DNA from: Ovis canadensis
Taxonomy: Eukaryota > Chordata > Mammalia > Artiodactyla > Bovidae
Direction of reading: 5' to 3'
Assembly: GCF_042477335.2 (NCBI RefSeq)
Contig: NC_091253.1
Location: 95,352,501 to 95,416,500, forward strand
Length of the DNA stretch: 64,000 bases
The translations under genes and the position numbers were made by a program. This document shows positions 23,895-35,155 of the stretch, one piece after another. The stretch's first letter is position 1. Each line of letters opens with the position of its first letter. Below the pieces are notes generated by a model. That model saw only the letters and a list, made by a program, of their open reading frames with translations, was not told the DNA's origin and ran no database searches.

Positions 23895-24085
23895 AACTTC
23901 CCAGAGGTTAAAGCATCTGCCTCCAATGCGGGAGACCCAGGTTTGATCCCTGGGTCGGGAAGATCCCCTGGAGAAGGAAATGTATTCTTGCCTACCCATG
24001 GACAGAGAAGCCTGGTAGGCTACAGTCCATGGGGTCGCAAAGAGTCAGACACGACTGAGCGACTTCACTTTCACTTTCACTTTCA
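23895..24085 (+). mobile_element. Bov-tA SINE with internal deletion
   Basis: Sense copy with head CTTCCCAGAGGTTAAAGC and tail GACTTCACTTTCACTTTCAC. About 20 bases are missing between GGAGAAGGAAATG and TATTCTTGCCTACCC, relative to other copies. It lies a few bases after the BovB fragment. Confidence 0.9.
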
Positions 24086-24089
24086 GCAT

Positions 24090-24654
24090 GTAATCAATAG
24101 AATGCCAGTTCTAACCAAAATAGCTCATGTAACATCTTCTGAATGGTCTACTGTTACTGCCCACACATCAGTAAGATGGGCATGAGAGACCAACATGTAT
24201 TTAGAAAGAGGAAATAAAAATAAGGGGCTCATATGTAGGTTTCTGATAGTAGAGATGACTTCTTGGCAGGCTAGTTGTATTTCATTATTCAAACTCACTA
24301 GTTACCTTCTGCTCACATTTTCAAAGGCAGCTGTATTCAGTTGGGTGACCTTTATTGGGCATTCTAGAAATGAAACAAGTCAGATTCAAGTCAGATAGGG
24401 TAACTGGCCAATATGAGAACTGACTGTACTGAAATTGGGTCTTCAATTAAATAAGTACTTTTAGTAGTCTCATCACTATGTTGTCCAGACAAACAAGACT
24501 ATACGTGGCCTGATATTGGCAGTCCTTTCTTTCCTCCTCCTATTCTCTCTGGTGCTACCCTTTACACTCTTTCTGTACTCTTCTGTTACATTTGTATCAA
24601 CACCTACTTATAATACAGTGGTTTAACACAAGCTTCTGTCTTCTCAGCATCTTT
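24090..24654. other. Unique intergenic sequence
   Basis: About 560 bases. No gene or repeat recognised. Confidence 0.5.
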
Positions 24655-24868
24655 ATTTTTGTTAAATATTTATTTATTTAGCAGCTCTGGGTCTTCATTA
24701 TGGGGCACAGGATTTCTGATCTTTGTTATAACATGTGGGATCTTTAGTTGGGGCATTTGAACCCTTAGTTGTAACCTATGGGACCTAGTTCCCTGACCAG
24801 GGATTGAACCTGGGCCCTCTGCATTGGGAACACAGAGTCTTAGCTACTGGACCACCAGGGAAGTCCCT
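24655..24868 (-). mobile_element. CHR-type (cetartiodactyl) SINE
   Basis: Antisense copy: A/T-rich end (TTATTTATTTAGCAGC), then GGGTCTTCATTATGGGGCAC, TTCCCTGACCAGGGATTGAACC, and at the right edge the head GGACCACCAGGGAAGTCCC. This layout is that of the CHR SINE family shared by ruminants, hippos and whales, older than Bov-tA. Confidence 0.8.
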
Positions 24869-25044
24869 CAGAATCTTTAGACAATGGGAAAGGCATAGTG
24901 AAAGCCACAACATAAGCTGCATATAAAACCAGGAGTCCTTACAAAGTAGGCTCATAAATACCATTGTATTTTTTTCTGCTTCCAGTTAGGTTATTTTCTC
25001 TTTGATTTTCCCCTAGCTCTAGCATTAAAACAAGGGCCAAAAAT

Positions 25045-25361
25045 AATTCAGGAGTCTTCATATTTTTAATTTAAAAAAATTACTGGAGTATAGTTGATTT
25101 ACAATGTTGTGTTAGTTTCAGGTGTACAGCAAAGTGATCAGTTAGACATCTACATATGCCCACTCTTTTTAGATTCTTTTCCCATATAGGCCAATACAGA
25201 GTATTGAGTAATGTTTCCTGTGCTATACAATAGGTCCTTATTAGTTATTTTATATGTAGTAACGTGTCTATGTAAATCCCAATCTCTTATTTTTCCCCTC
25301 TCTCTGCTTCCCCCCTCACAATCATAAGTTTGTTTTCTATCTCTGTAAATTCAGGATTCTT
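25045..25361 (-). mobile_element. L1 3'-end fragment with TSD, antisense
   Basis: Antisense ruminant-type L1 3' UTR (25059-25347), with landmarks TATAGTTGATTTACAATGTTG, GTGTACAGCAAAGTGATCAG, GTGCTATACAATAGGTCC. A 5'-truncated insertion of about 290 bp. TSDs AATTCAGGAGTCTT (25045-25058) and AATTCAGGATTCTT (25348-25361) differ at one base. Confidence 0.88.
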
Positions 25362-25524
25362 TAGGAGGTAGAAGGGAAACAAAAAAAATTTCAAAGAATA
25401 GTAGAAAGCTAAGACTGGGGGCTTATGGAAAACAATTATTAATTACCTAGAAAACAGAAAATGTACACTTTGCTGTATTTTGCTAGATATTAATAACCCT
25501 CTGCAGTATTGTATCTCAAATTTA

Positions 25525-28220
25525 ACTCAGATGACCATTATATCTACTAATGTGGGCAGAATCCCTTAGAAGAAATGGAGTAGCCATCATGGTCAACAAA
25601 AGAGTCTGAATGCAGTACTTGGATACAATGTCAAAAACGACAGAATGATCTCTGTTCATTTCCAAGGCAAACCATTCAATGTCACGGTAATTCAAGACTA
25701 TGCCCCAACCAGTAACACTGAAGAAGCTGATGTTGAATGGTTCTATGAAGACCTACAAGACCTTTTAGAACTAAGACCCAACAAAGATGTCCTTTTCATT
25801 ATAGGAGACTGGAATGCAAAAGTAGGAAGTCAAGAAACACCTGGGGTAACAGGCAAATGTGGCCTTGGAATGCGGAATGAAGCAGGGCAAAGACTAATAG
25901 AGTTTTGCCAAGAAAATGCACTGGTCATAGCAAATACCCTCTTCCAACAACACAAGAGAAGACTCTACACATGGACATCACCAGATGGTCAACACTGAAA
26001 TCAGATTGATTATATGCTTTGCAACCAAAGATGGAGAAGCTCTATACAGTCAGCCAAAACAAGACCGGGAGCTGACTGTGGCTCAGATCATGAACTCCTT
26101 ATTGCCAAATTCAGACTTAAATTGAAGAAAGTAGGGAAAACCATTAGACCATTCAGGTATAACCTAAATCAAATCCCTACAGTGGAAGTGAGAAATAGAT
26201 TTAAAGGATTGGATCTGATAGATAGAGTGCCTGATGAACTATGGACGGAGGTTCCTGACATTGTACAGGAAACAGGGATCAAGACCATCCCCATGGAAAA
26301 GAAATGCAAAAAAGCAAAATGGCTGGATGGGGAGGCCTTACAAATAGCTGTGAAAAGAAGAGAAGTGAAAAGCAAAGGAGAAAAGGAAAGATATAAGCAT
26401 CTGAATGCAGAGTTCCAAAGAATAGCAAGGAGAAACAAGAAAGCCTTCCTCAGCAATCAGTGGAACTAAATAGAGGAAAAGAACAGAATGGGAAAGACTA
26501 GAGATCTCTTCAAGAAAATTAGAGATACAAAGGGAACATTTCATGCAAAGATGGGCTCGATAAAGGACAGAAATGATATGGACCTAACAGAAGCAGAAGA
26601 TATTAAGAAGAGGTGGCAAGAATACACAGAAGAACTGTACGAAACAGATCTTCATGACCAAGATAATCATGATGGTGTGATCACTCACTTACAGCCAGAC
26701 ATCCTGGAATGTGAGTTAAGTGGGCCTTAGAAAACATCACTATGAACAAAGCTAGAGGAGGTGATGGAATTCCAGTTGAGCTATTTCAAATCCTGAAAGA
26801 TGATGCTATGAAAGTGCTGCACTCAATATGCCAGCAAATTTGGAAAACTCAGCAGTGGCCACAAGACTGGAAAAGGTCAGTTTTCATTCCAATCCCAAAT
26901 AAAGGCAATGCCAAAGAATGCTCAAACTACTGTACAACTGCACTCATCTCACAGGCTAGTAAAGTAATGCTCAAAATTCTCCAAGCCAGGCTTCAGCAAT
27001 ATGTGAACCGTGAACTTCCTGATGTTCAAGCTGGTTTTAGAAAAGGCAGAGGAACCAGAGATCAAATTGCCAACATCCACTGGATCATGGAAAAAGCAAG
27101 AGAGTTCCAGAAAAACATCTATTTCTGCTTTATTGACTATGCCAAAGCCTTTGACTGTGTGGATCACAATAAACTGTGGAAAATTCTGAGAGAGATGGGA
27201 ATACCAGACCACTTGACCGGCCTCTTGAGAAAACTTATATGCAGGTCAGGAAGCAACAGTTAGAACTGAACATGGAACAACAGACTGGTTCCAAATAGGA
27301 AAAGGAGTATGTCAAGGCCGTATATTGTCACCCTGTTTATTTAACTTCTATGCAGAGTACATCATGAGAAATGCTGGACTGGAAGAAGCACAAGCTGGAA
27401 TCAAGATTGCCGGGAGAAATATCAATAACCTCAGATATGCAGATGATACCACCCTTATGGCAGAAAGTGAAGAGGAGCTAAAAAGCCTCTTGATGAAAGT
27501 GAAACATGAGAGTGAAAAAGTTAGCTTAAAGCTCAACATTCAGAAAACCCTATGATCATGGCATCTGGTCCCATCATTTCATGGGAAATAGATGGGGAAA
27601 CAGTGGAAAGTGTGTCAGACGTTATTTTTTGTGGGACTCCAAAGTCACTGCAGATGGTGACTGCAGCCATGAAATTAAAAGACGCTTACTCCTTGGAAGG
27701 AAAGTTATGACCAACCTAGATAGCGTATTAGAAAGCAGAGACATTACTTTGCCAACAAAGTCCATCTAGTCAAGGCTATGGTTTTTCCAGTAGTCAAGTA
27801 TGGATGTGAGAGTTGGACTGTGAAGAAAGCTTAGTGCCGAAGAATTGATGCTTTTGAACTGTGGTGTTGGAGAAGACTCTTGAGAGTCCCTTGGACTGCA
27901 AGGAGATCCAACCAGTCCATTCTGAAGGAGATCAGTTCTGGGTGTTCATTGGAAGGAGTGATGCTAAAGCTGAAACTCCAGTACTTTGGCTACCTCATGC
28001 GAAGAGTTGACTCACTGGAAAAGACCCTGATGCTGGGAGGGATTGGGGGCAGGAAGAGAAGGGGATGACAGAGGATGAGATGGCTGGATGGCATCACCGA
28101 GTTGATGGACATGAGTGAGTGAACACCAGGGGTTGATGATGGACAGGGAGGCCTGGCGTGCCTTGATTCATGGGGTTGCAGAGTCGGACACGACTGAGCA
28201 ACTGAACTGAACTGAACTGA
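25525..28220 (+). mobile_element. BovB (RTE) LINE, the longest copy in the window
   Basis: About 2.7 kb in sense, lacking only the 5' UTR and the start of the endonuclease. In order: apurinic-type endonuclease (FIIGDWNAKVGSQ at about 25795-25833, SDHELLIAKF near 26081-26110), linker (RYKHLNAEFQRIARRNKKAF, GKTRDLFKKIRDTKG), RT fingers/palm (FIPIPNKGNAKECSNY, FCFIDYAKAFDCVDHNKL), the catalytic YADD box (LRYADDTTLMAES, about 27434-27473), C-terminal region and a 3' UTR with (GAACT)n tail at about 28200-28220. A TGA at about 25996-25998 (probable CGA decay at a CpG) and further stops/frameshifts near 26469, 26730, 27263 and 27540 kill the frame. Confidence 0.95.
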
Positions 28221-28545
28221 TCCTAAACTTCTGAGAAAGTAATATTAGAGAAATGAAAGATACAAATTTGATTGGTTCGATTTCTGTGATTGTTCACTGC
28301 ATTGTCATTTCTTTAATAGAAACATGATATTTTTAAAGTAAGACAAACAATTGTATCAAAAAGAAAAACACACAGAATTGGGGAAACTTATCTAGATTTT
28401 AGTAAAGCTGACAGAATCTGGTCTTCTTTACCAGTTTAGTTGCACCATACTCTTGAGACAGTATATCTGAAATTAGATAGCACATCTGTATATCTAAGTT
28501 ATTGTAATCAAATTAAAATTACTTAGCAATATTTTATTATTATCA
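28221..28545. other. Unique A/T-rich sequence
   Basis: About 320 bases between two BovB copies in opposite orientation. Nothing recognised. Confidence 0.5.
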
Positions 28546-29095
28546 GTTCATTTCAGTCGCTCAGTCCTGTCTGACTCTTTGGGACCCCGTGAATTGCCAC
28601 ATGGCAGGCCTCCCTGTCCATCACCAACTCCTGGAGTTCATCCAAACTCATGTCTATCGAGTTTGTGATGCCATCCAGCCATCTCATCCTCTGTCATCCC
28701 CTTCTCCTCCTGCCCCTAATCCCTCCCAGCATCAGAGTCTTTTCCAATGAGTCAACTCTTCGCATGAGGTGGCCAAAGTACTGGAGTTTCCGCTTCAGCA
28801 TCAGTCTTTCCAAAGAACACCCAGGACTGATCTCCTTCAGAATGGACTGGTTGGATCTCCTTGCAGTCCAAGGGACTCTCAAGAGTCTTCTCCAACACCA
28901 CAGTTCAAAAGCATCAATTCTTCGGTGCTCAGCTTTCTTCATAGTCCAACTCTCACATCCATACATGACTACTGGAAAAACCATAGCCTTGACTAGATGG
29001 ACCTTTCTTGGCAAAGTGATGTCTCTGCTTTTGAATATGCTATCTAGGTTGGTCATAACTTTCCTTCCAAGAAGTAAGCATGTTTTAATTTTATT
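28546..29095 (-). mobile_element. BovB LINE, 5'-truncated
   Basis: About 550 bp antisense: the 3' end at 28546 (TCATTTCAGTCGCTCAGTCC) and the coding part up to MTNLDSIFKSRDITLPRKVH near 29056. The C-terminal frame of about 120 codons is open but begins mid-protein, so it is not a gene. Confidence 0.94.
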
Positions 29096-29504
29096 TTTAA
29101 TGTGTCACAAATATAACTAACAAATGATAGTTAATTGTTAAGTCACCTCAGAAAATGTTCGGAAATCTGTAAACCAAGAATTAATATAATTATTCAGTTA
29201 GTGAGTCACATTATTAGATACTGGGTTTTTCTTTCTTTTTTTCCTTATAAATTAAGTAGTTTAGAGTTTCACTGTGATACAATGAATATGTGCACAGGGT
29301 TGACCAGTACAAACCAAATCTCCTATAATTATTTCTGCTTTTGAATCAATAAATTCAAGCTCTCATCTGCTGGTTATTACCCCTCACCTCAAATAATTAT
29401 TTAAAATATACTAATAGCATATTGTGTGTTTGATGCTGTACAAGGCATAGGCTTAGATTCAGTTGTTAACTGTATAAATAAAACTCAGAAGATAAATTAG
29501 ACAA
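29096..29504. other. Unique A/T-rich sequence
   Basis: About 400 bases. No gene or repeat recognised. Confidence 0.5.
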
Positions 29505-31756
29505 AAATGATATGTCGGGCCATCACAAGAGGCCCCAGAGACTATCGGTCAGCATGAGCACTCACAGAGGTGGCCATTTTAGCATCGAGTCCTGGACCTA
29601 CCCAACAGCTTACAGGCTCCAATGCCGGAATGCTTCAGGCCAGACAACCAGCAGGATGGGAACAGACTCATCTATCAGCAGACAGCGTGCCTAAAGCCAT
29701 CCTAACGCTGTAGCCACCTATAAACACACTCTTAGACATAGCACTGCCCATGAGAAGGACAAGACCCAGCTCCAACCACAGTGGGCAGGCACCAGCCCCT
29801 CTCACCAGGAAGCCTCCACAAGCCTCAGGACCAGCCACACCCACCAGAGGGTGGACACAGGAAACATGAGGAGCTGTGATCCTCCAGCCAGTGGGAAGGA
29901 GTCACAAACACAGAAAATTAGGTAAAATGAGATCACAGGAAATATGCTTCAGATGAAGGGATGAGGCAAAAACCAAATGAATAGCTTTAAGAAGAGATAG
30001 GCAACATACCTGAGAAAGAATACAAAGTAATGATAGTAAAGATTATCCAGGATTTCAGAAAAGGAACAGAGGCACGGACCAAGATGTTACAAGAAATGTT
30101 TAGCAAAGAGCTAGAAGATTTAAGAACAAACAGCAATGAATAATATAGTAACTGGAATGAAAAATACGCTAGAAGGAATCAATTGCAGAATAATTAAGGC
30201 AGGAGAATAAATGAGATGGAAGACAGAATGGTGGAAATCACTGCTATGGAACAGAACAAAGAAAAAATAATGTTAAAAGAAATAAGAATGGTCTCAGAGA
30301 CTCTGAGAGAACATTAAACATGCCAACAGTCACATCACAGGGGTACCAGAAGGAGAAGCGAGAGTAAGAGCTTGAGAAAATATCTGAAGAGATTATAGTT
30401 GAAAACTTTCATAGCAAGAGAAAGGAAGCACTCATTGAAGTCCAGCAAGCGTAGAGGGTCCAATACAACATTAACTTAAGGAGGAAAACATTGAGGCACA
30501 GATTAACCAACTGAAAAAAAAAGAAAGATAAAAAACATATTAAAGGCAACAAGGGAAAAACAACATACAAGGGAACCCCCATTAAGTTATTGTCTGATTT
30601 TTCAGCAGAAACTCTGCAGGCCATAAAAAAGTGGCAAGATATATTTAAAGTGATAAAAGGAAAAAACTTACAACCAAGAATAATTTATTCAGCAAAGCTA
30701 TCATTCAGATTCAACGAAGAAGTCAAAAGTTTCACAGACAAGTAAAAGGTAAGAGGATTCAGCACCACCAAATCAGCATTATAACAAATCCTAAAGGAAC
30801 TTCTCTAGGAACAGAAAGAGGCCACAACCAGAATCTAGAAAATTACAAACGGTGAGGCTCACCAGTACTGTCATAAAAGAAAGGTATGAAATCCTCCACA
30901 TACAAATGTGGTATCAAACCAGCTATCATGAGAAGAGGAGAACAAAAATGCAGAATATTGGAAATGTATTTGAAATTTCTGAGATCAACAACTTAAAACA
31001 ACCTTGTTTAGAATATAGTATTACTGCATCCCATCGTTACAGATATACTACTGTATATCTACTACTATATAGCAGCATGTAGATAAACTACTATATCTCA
31101 TAGGAACCACAAACCAAAAACCTATAATAGATACAACAAAAAAAAAGGAACCTAAACACATTGCTAAAGATAGACATCAAACCACAAGAGAACAAAAGAG
31201 GGAAGGGAGAAAAAAGATCCTCAAAAACAAATCCAAAACAATGAACAAAATGGCAATAAGACATTCATATCAATAATTACCTTAAACGTAGATGGATTAA
31301 GTGCTCCAAAAGACAGACTGGCTGAACAGATTCAAGAACAAGACATGAACATATGCTGTCTACAAGAGTCTCAACTCAGAGCCAGGGGCACATACAGACT
31401 GAAAGTGAGGGGATGGAAAAAGACTTTCCATGCAAATGAAAATCAAAAGCAATACTCAGACAAAATAGACTATAAAATAAAGAATGTTAGAGACAAAGAA
31501 GGACACTACATAATGCTCAAAGGATGAATCCAAGAAGAAAATATAGCCAACTGCAAATATATATGCACCCAACATAGGAGAACTTCAATATATAAGCCAA
31601 ATGCTAACAGCCATAAAAAGAGAAATCAACAGTAATACAATAATAGTGGGGGCTTTAATGCTCCATTCTCGTCAATGGACAGATCATCCAGACAAAAAAT
31701 CAAAAAGGAAACACAGGCCTTAAATGACACACTACCACAGATGCACTCAATATCTA
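29505..31756 (+). mobile_element. L1 LINE 5' half (5' UTR, ORF1, start of ORF2), sense
   Basis: Sense L1 about 2.25 kb: a GC-rich 5' UTR segment (AAGCCTCCACAAGCCTCAGG, CACCCACCAGAGGGTGG), ORF1 remnants (AAATATCTGAAGAGATTATAGTTG; CATTCAGATTCAACGAAGAAGTC; CAGCAAAGCTATC) and the ORF2 endonuclease start (MNICCLQESQLRARGTYRLK, about 31345-31404; then KRLRDKE/GHYIMLKG-like). Both frames have many stops. The copy stops at 31756 (CTCAATATCTA), within the endonuclease region, directly against the T-run of an opposite L1. The 3' half is not seen elsewhere in the window. Confidence 0.85.
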
Positions 31757-31791
31757 TTTTTTTTAAGGGTTTATTTTGTATTGAAACATAG

Positions 31792-31993
31792 ACTCAGATG
31801 GTAAAGAATCTGCAATGCAGGAGACCCAGGTTTGATCCCTGGGTCGGGAAGATCCCCTGGAGAAGGAAATGGCAACCCACTCCAGTACTCTTGCCTGGAA
31901 AATCCCATGGACAGAGGAGCCTGGTGGGCTACAGTCCATTTGATCACAAAGAGTCGGACACGATTGTGCGACTAACTTTCACTTTCTTTCTTT
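31792..31993 (+). mobile_element. Bov-tA SINE inside L1
   Basis: Sense copy with head ACTCAGATGGTAAAGAATC (slightly 5'-truncated) and tail CGGACACGATTGTGCGAC. A short CATAG repeat at 31787-31791 and 31994-31998 may be the TSD. Confidence 0.9.
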
Positions 31994-32305
31994 CATAGCT
32001 GATTATTAGGAGAACCCAGTTCGATTCCTGAGTTGGGAAGATCTCCTGGAGAAGGGATAGGCTGCCCACTCCAGTATTCATGGACTTCTCTGGTAGCTCA
32101 GACAGTAAAGACTCTGCCTGCAATGCTGGAGACATGGGTTCGATCCCTGGGTCAGGAAGATCCCCTGGAGGAAGGCATGGCAACCCAGTCCAGTATTCTT
32201 GCCTGGAGAATCCCCACAGACAGAGGAGCCTGGCGGGGTGCAGTCCATGGTGTTGCAGAGTCAGACATGACTGAGTGACTAAGCACAGCACAGCATAGCT
32301 GATTA
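31994..32305 (+). mobile_element. Dimeric Bov-tA SINE with perfect 12-bp TSD
   Basis: A composite unit (32006-32293): first a headless, tail-less Bov-tA part (AACCCAGTTCGATTCCTGAG to CCACTCCAGTATTCATGG), then a full Bov-tA (ACTTCTCTGGTAGCTCAGAC to GACTAAGCACAGCACAG). The TSD CATAGCTGATTA at 31994-32005 and 32294-32305 encloses both parts, so they inserted together. The target is the L1 3' UTR. Confidence 0.9.
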
Positions 32306-32598
32306 GCAATGTTGTGACAGTTTTAGGTGGACAGCAAAGGGACTCAGCCACACATTTACATGTATCCATTCTCCCCCATACTCCCTTCCCACCCAATCTG
32401 CCTCGTAACATTGAGCAGAGTTCCCAGTGCTATACAGTAGGTCCTTGTTGGCTATCCATTTGAAATATAGCAATGTGTACATATGGATTCCAAACTCCCT
32501 AATTATCCCTTCCTCCCATCCTTCCCTCTGACAACCATAAGCTCATTCTCTAAGTCTGTCAAGAGTCTGTTTCTGTCTTGTAAATAAGTTCATTTGTA

Positions 32599-32874
32599 TC
32601 ATTTCTCTCTATGTGTGTACTAAGTTGCTTCAGTCTTGTCAGACTCTTTGCGACCCTATGGACCCGCCAGGCTCCTCTGTCCACCCTATGCACTATAGCC
32701 CACCAGGCTCCTCTGTCCGTGGGATTCTCCAGGCAAGAACACTGGAGTGGGTTGTCATGCCCTCCTCCAGGGGATCTTCCTGACCCAGGGATTGAACCCA
32801 AGTCTCTCATGTCTCCTGCACTGGCGGGAGGATTCTTTACCACTAATGCCACCTGGGAAGCCTCTCATTTCTCT
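32599..32874 (-). mobile_element. Bov-tA SINE with internal duplication and TSD
   Basis: Antisense Bov-tA (32609-32864). The segment GCCAGGCTCCTCTGTCC is present twice in tandem context (about 32667-32683 and about 32702-32718), unlike other copies. The perfect 10-bp TSD TCATTTCTCT is at 32599-32608 and 32865-32874, and it interrupts the L1. Confidence 0.92.
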
Positions 32875-33714
32875 TTAAATTCTACATATAAGTGATGACA
32901 AATGATAGGTCTCCTTCTCTGCCTGATTTACTTCCCTCAGGATGACAATCTCTAGGTCTATCCATGTTGCTGCAAATGGCATTATTTCATTCTTTTTAGT
33001 GACTAAGTAGTAATATTCCATTGTATATGTGTTCCTTATCTATAGCGTTTTCAATGGACATTTAGGTTGCTTCCATGTCTTGGCTATTGTAAACAGTGTT
33101 GCAATGAACATTGGAGTGCAGGGATCATCTCAGATCATGTTTTTCTCTGGGTAGGTGCCCAAGCCTGGCATTGAAGGGTCATATGGTAGATTTATTTTTA
33201 GTGTTTTTAAGGAACTTCCGTACTGTTCTCCACAGTGGCTATACCAATTTACATTCCCACCAACAGTATAGGAGAGTTCCCTTGTCTTCACATCCTCTCC
33301 AGTGTTTCTTGTTTGCAGACTTTTTGATGATGGCCATTTTCACCGGTGTGGCTACTGAAGTTTCGACTTGCATTTCTCTAATAATTAGCTATGTTGAGCA
33401 TCTTTTCATGTACCTCTTGGCCATCTGTATGTCTTCTTTAGAGAAATGTCTTTTTAGCTCATCTGCTCAGTTTTTGCTTGGGTTGTTTCTTTTGATGATA
33501 TTAAACCTCGTGAGCTGTTTGTAAATTTTGGAGACTAATCCCTTGTTGGTCACATCATTTGCAAATGATTTTTTTAATCTTAGGATTGTCTTTGTGTTTA
33601 TTGTTTCCTTCCCCGTGCAAAGTCTTTTGAGTCAGCTAGGTCCCATTTGTTTATTTTTGGTTTTATTTCTATTATTCTGGAAGAGACATCAAATAAGATA
33701 CTCCTGTGATTCAT

Positions 33715-34325
33715 GTCAAAGGATTTAGCATAGTCAGTGAAACAGAAGCAGATTTTTAAATAATTCTCTAGCCTTTCTATGATCCAGCAGATGTTGGCAA
33801 TTTGATCTCTGCCCTCCTCTGCATTTTCTAAATCCAGCTTGAACATCTGGAGTTCTCAGTTTATGTACTGTTGAAGCCTAGCTAGAAGGATTTTGAACAT
33901 TACTTTGCTAGCATGTGAAACAAGTGTAATTGTGTGGTAGTTTGAACATTCTTTGGGCATTTCCTTTCTTTGGGATTGGAATGAAAACTGACCTTTTCCA
34001 GTCCTGTGGCCACTGCTGAGTTTTCCAAATTTGCTGGCATATTGAATGCAACACTTTCACAGCATCATCTTTCAGGATTTGAAATAGTTCAGCTGGAATT
34101 TCATCACCTCCACTAGCTTTGTTTGTAGTGCTGCTTCCTAAGACCCACTTGGCTTCATACTCCAGGATGTCTGGCTCTAGGTGAGTGATCACACAATTGT
34201 GGTTATCCAGATTATTAGGATCATTTTTGTAAAGTTCTTCTGTGTATTGTTGCCACCTCTTCTTAATAGCTTCTACTTCCATTAGTCTGTACAGTTTCTG
34301 TCTTTTATTGTGCCCAGTTTTCCCC
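33715..34325 (-). mobile_element. BovB LINE, middle segment, antisense (3' part of a twin-primed copy)
   Basis: Reading from 34325 down on minus: post-endonuclease linker (VEAIKKRWQQYTEELYKND), pre-RT segment (TNKASGGDEIPAELFQIL, QQIWKTQQWPQDWKRS) and RT start (FCFTDYAKSFDMNHR-like). It stops at the GTCAAAGG junction with the L1. The normal BovB 3' end is absent. Its 5' edge abuts the 5' edge of the plus-strand BovB segment at about 34320-34326. Confidence 0.9.
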
Positions 34326-34632
34326 ACAGTCAGTCCCTCCCAACAGGAAGATTACACAAACTTCTTATCCTCATCCATCAGAGGACAGACAAAATGAAAA
34401 CCGCAATCACAGAAAACTAACCAAACTGATCAAATGGACCACAGTCTTTCCTAACTCAATGATTCTGTGAACCATGCCATGTCGGGCCACCCAAGACAGA
34501 TGGATCATGGTGGAGAATTCTGACAAAACATGGTCCACTGGTGAAGGGAATGGCAAGGCACTTCAGTATTCTTGCCTTGAGAATCCCATGAACAGTATGA
34601 AATGACAAAAAGATATGATACTGAGAGATGCA

Positions 34633-34644
34633 CCCCCCCCCCCC
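34633..34644. repeat. C12 homopolymer
   Basis: Run of 12 C inside the BovB 5' UTR, where a short CCCC stretch would be expected. Possible slippage expansion or sequencing artefact. Confidence 0.85.
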
Positions 34645-35135
34645 AGGTCAGTAGGTGTCCAATAGGCTGCTTGAGCCACAGTGGAAATTATGTCCAGTTG
34701 TGGGTGTGTCTGGTGTTGAAAGTAAAGTCCGATGATGTGACGAACAATATTTCATAGGAGCCTGGAATGTTAGGTCCATAATCAAGGTAAATTGGAAGTG
34801 GTCAAACAGGAGATGACAAGAGTGAACATTGACATTTTAGGAATCGGTGAAATAAAATGGAGGGGAATGGGAGAATTTAATTCAGATCACCATTATATCT
34901 ACTACTGTGGGCAAGAATCCCTTAGAAGAAATAAAGTAGCTCTCATAGTCAACAAAAGAGTCCAAAATGCAGTACCTGGGTGTAATCTCAAAAATGACAG
35001 AATGATCTTGGTTCATTTCCAAGGCAAACCATTCAATATCACAGTAATCCAAGTCTATGACCCAACCAGAAATGCTGAAGAAGCTGAAGTTGAATGGTTC
35101 TATGATGACCTACAAGACCTTTTAGAACTAACACC

Positions 35136-35155
35136 AAAAAAAAAAAAAAAAAAAA
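35136..35155. repeat. A20 homopolymer inside BovB endonuclease
   Basis: Twenty A within the codons after LLELTP. The family normally has a short lysine-coding A-run here, so this is an expansion. It shifts the frame and reads as a string of lysines. Confidence 0.9.

Larger units (their letters stand above)
31757..33722 (-). mobile_element. L1 LINE 3' half, antisense, carrying three SINEs and fused to BovB
   Basis: A poly(A)-derived T-run (31757-31764) is followed by antisense L1 3' UTR and ORF2 C-terminal sequence. Landmarks are TTAGGTGGACAGCAAAGGG, GTGCTATACAGTAGGTCC, CCATGTTGCTGCAAATGGC, TCTCCACAGTGGCTATACC, TTTTTGATGATGGCCATTTTC, ATTTTGGAGACTAATCCC. The L1 similarity ends at TGATTCATGTCAAAGG (33722), where BovB begins. 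GTCAAAGG (33715-33722) fits both elements. Internal SINEs at 31792-31993, 32006-32293 and 32609-32864 are annotated separately. Confidence 0.88.

Noticed and set aside
25645-27555. Endonuclease and reverse-transcriptase genes of an unknown system (retron or group II-like)
   Set aside because: Gene order, YADD context and 3' end identify BovB/RTE. Nothing suggests a bacterial-type RT system.
28694-29056. 120-codon conserved open frame
   Set aside because: C-terminal stub of a 5'-truncated BovB; no start or promoter of its own.
33111-33728. Hydrophobic open frames resembling membrane proteins
   Set aside because: Antisense translation of L1 ORF2; T-rich antisense LINE DNA always reads as hydrophobic.
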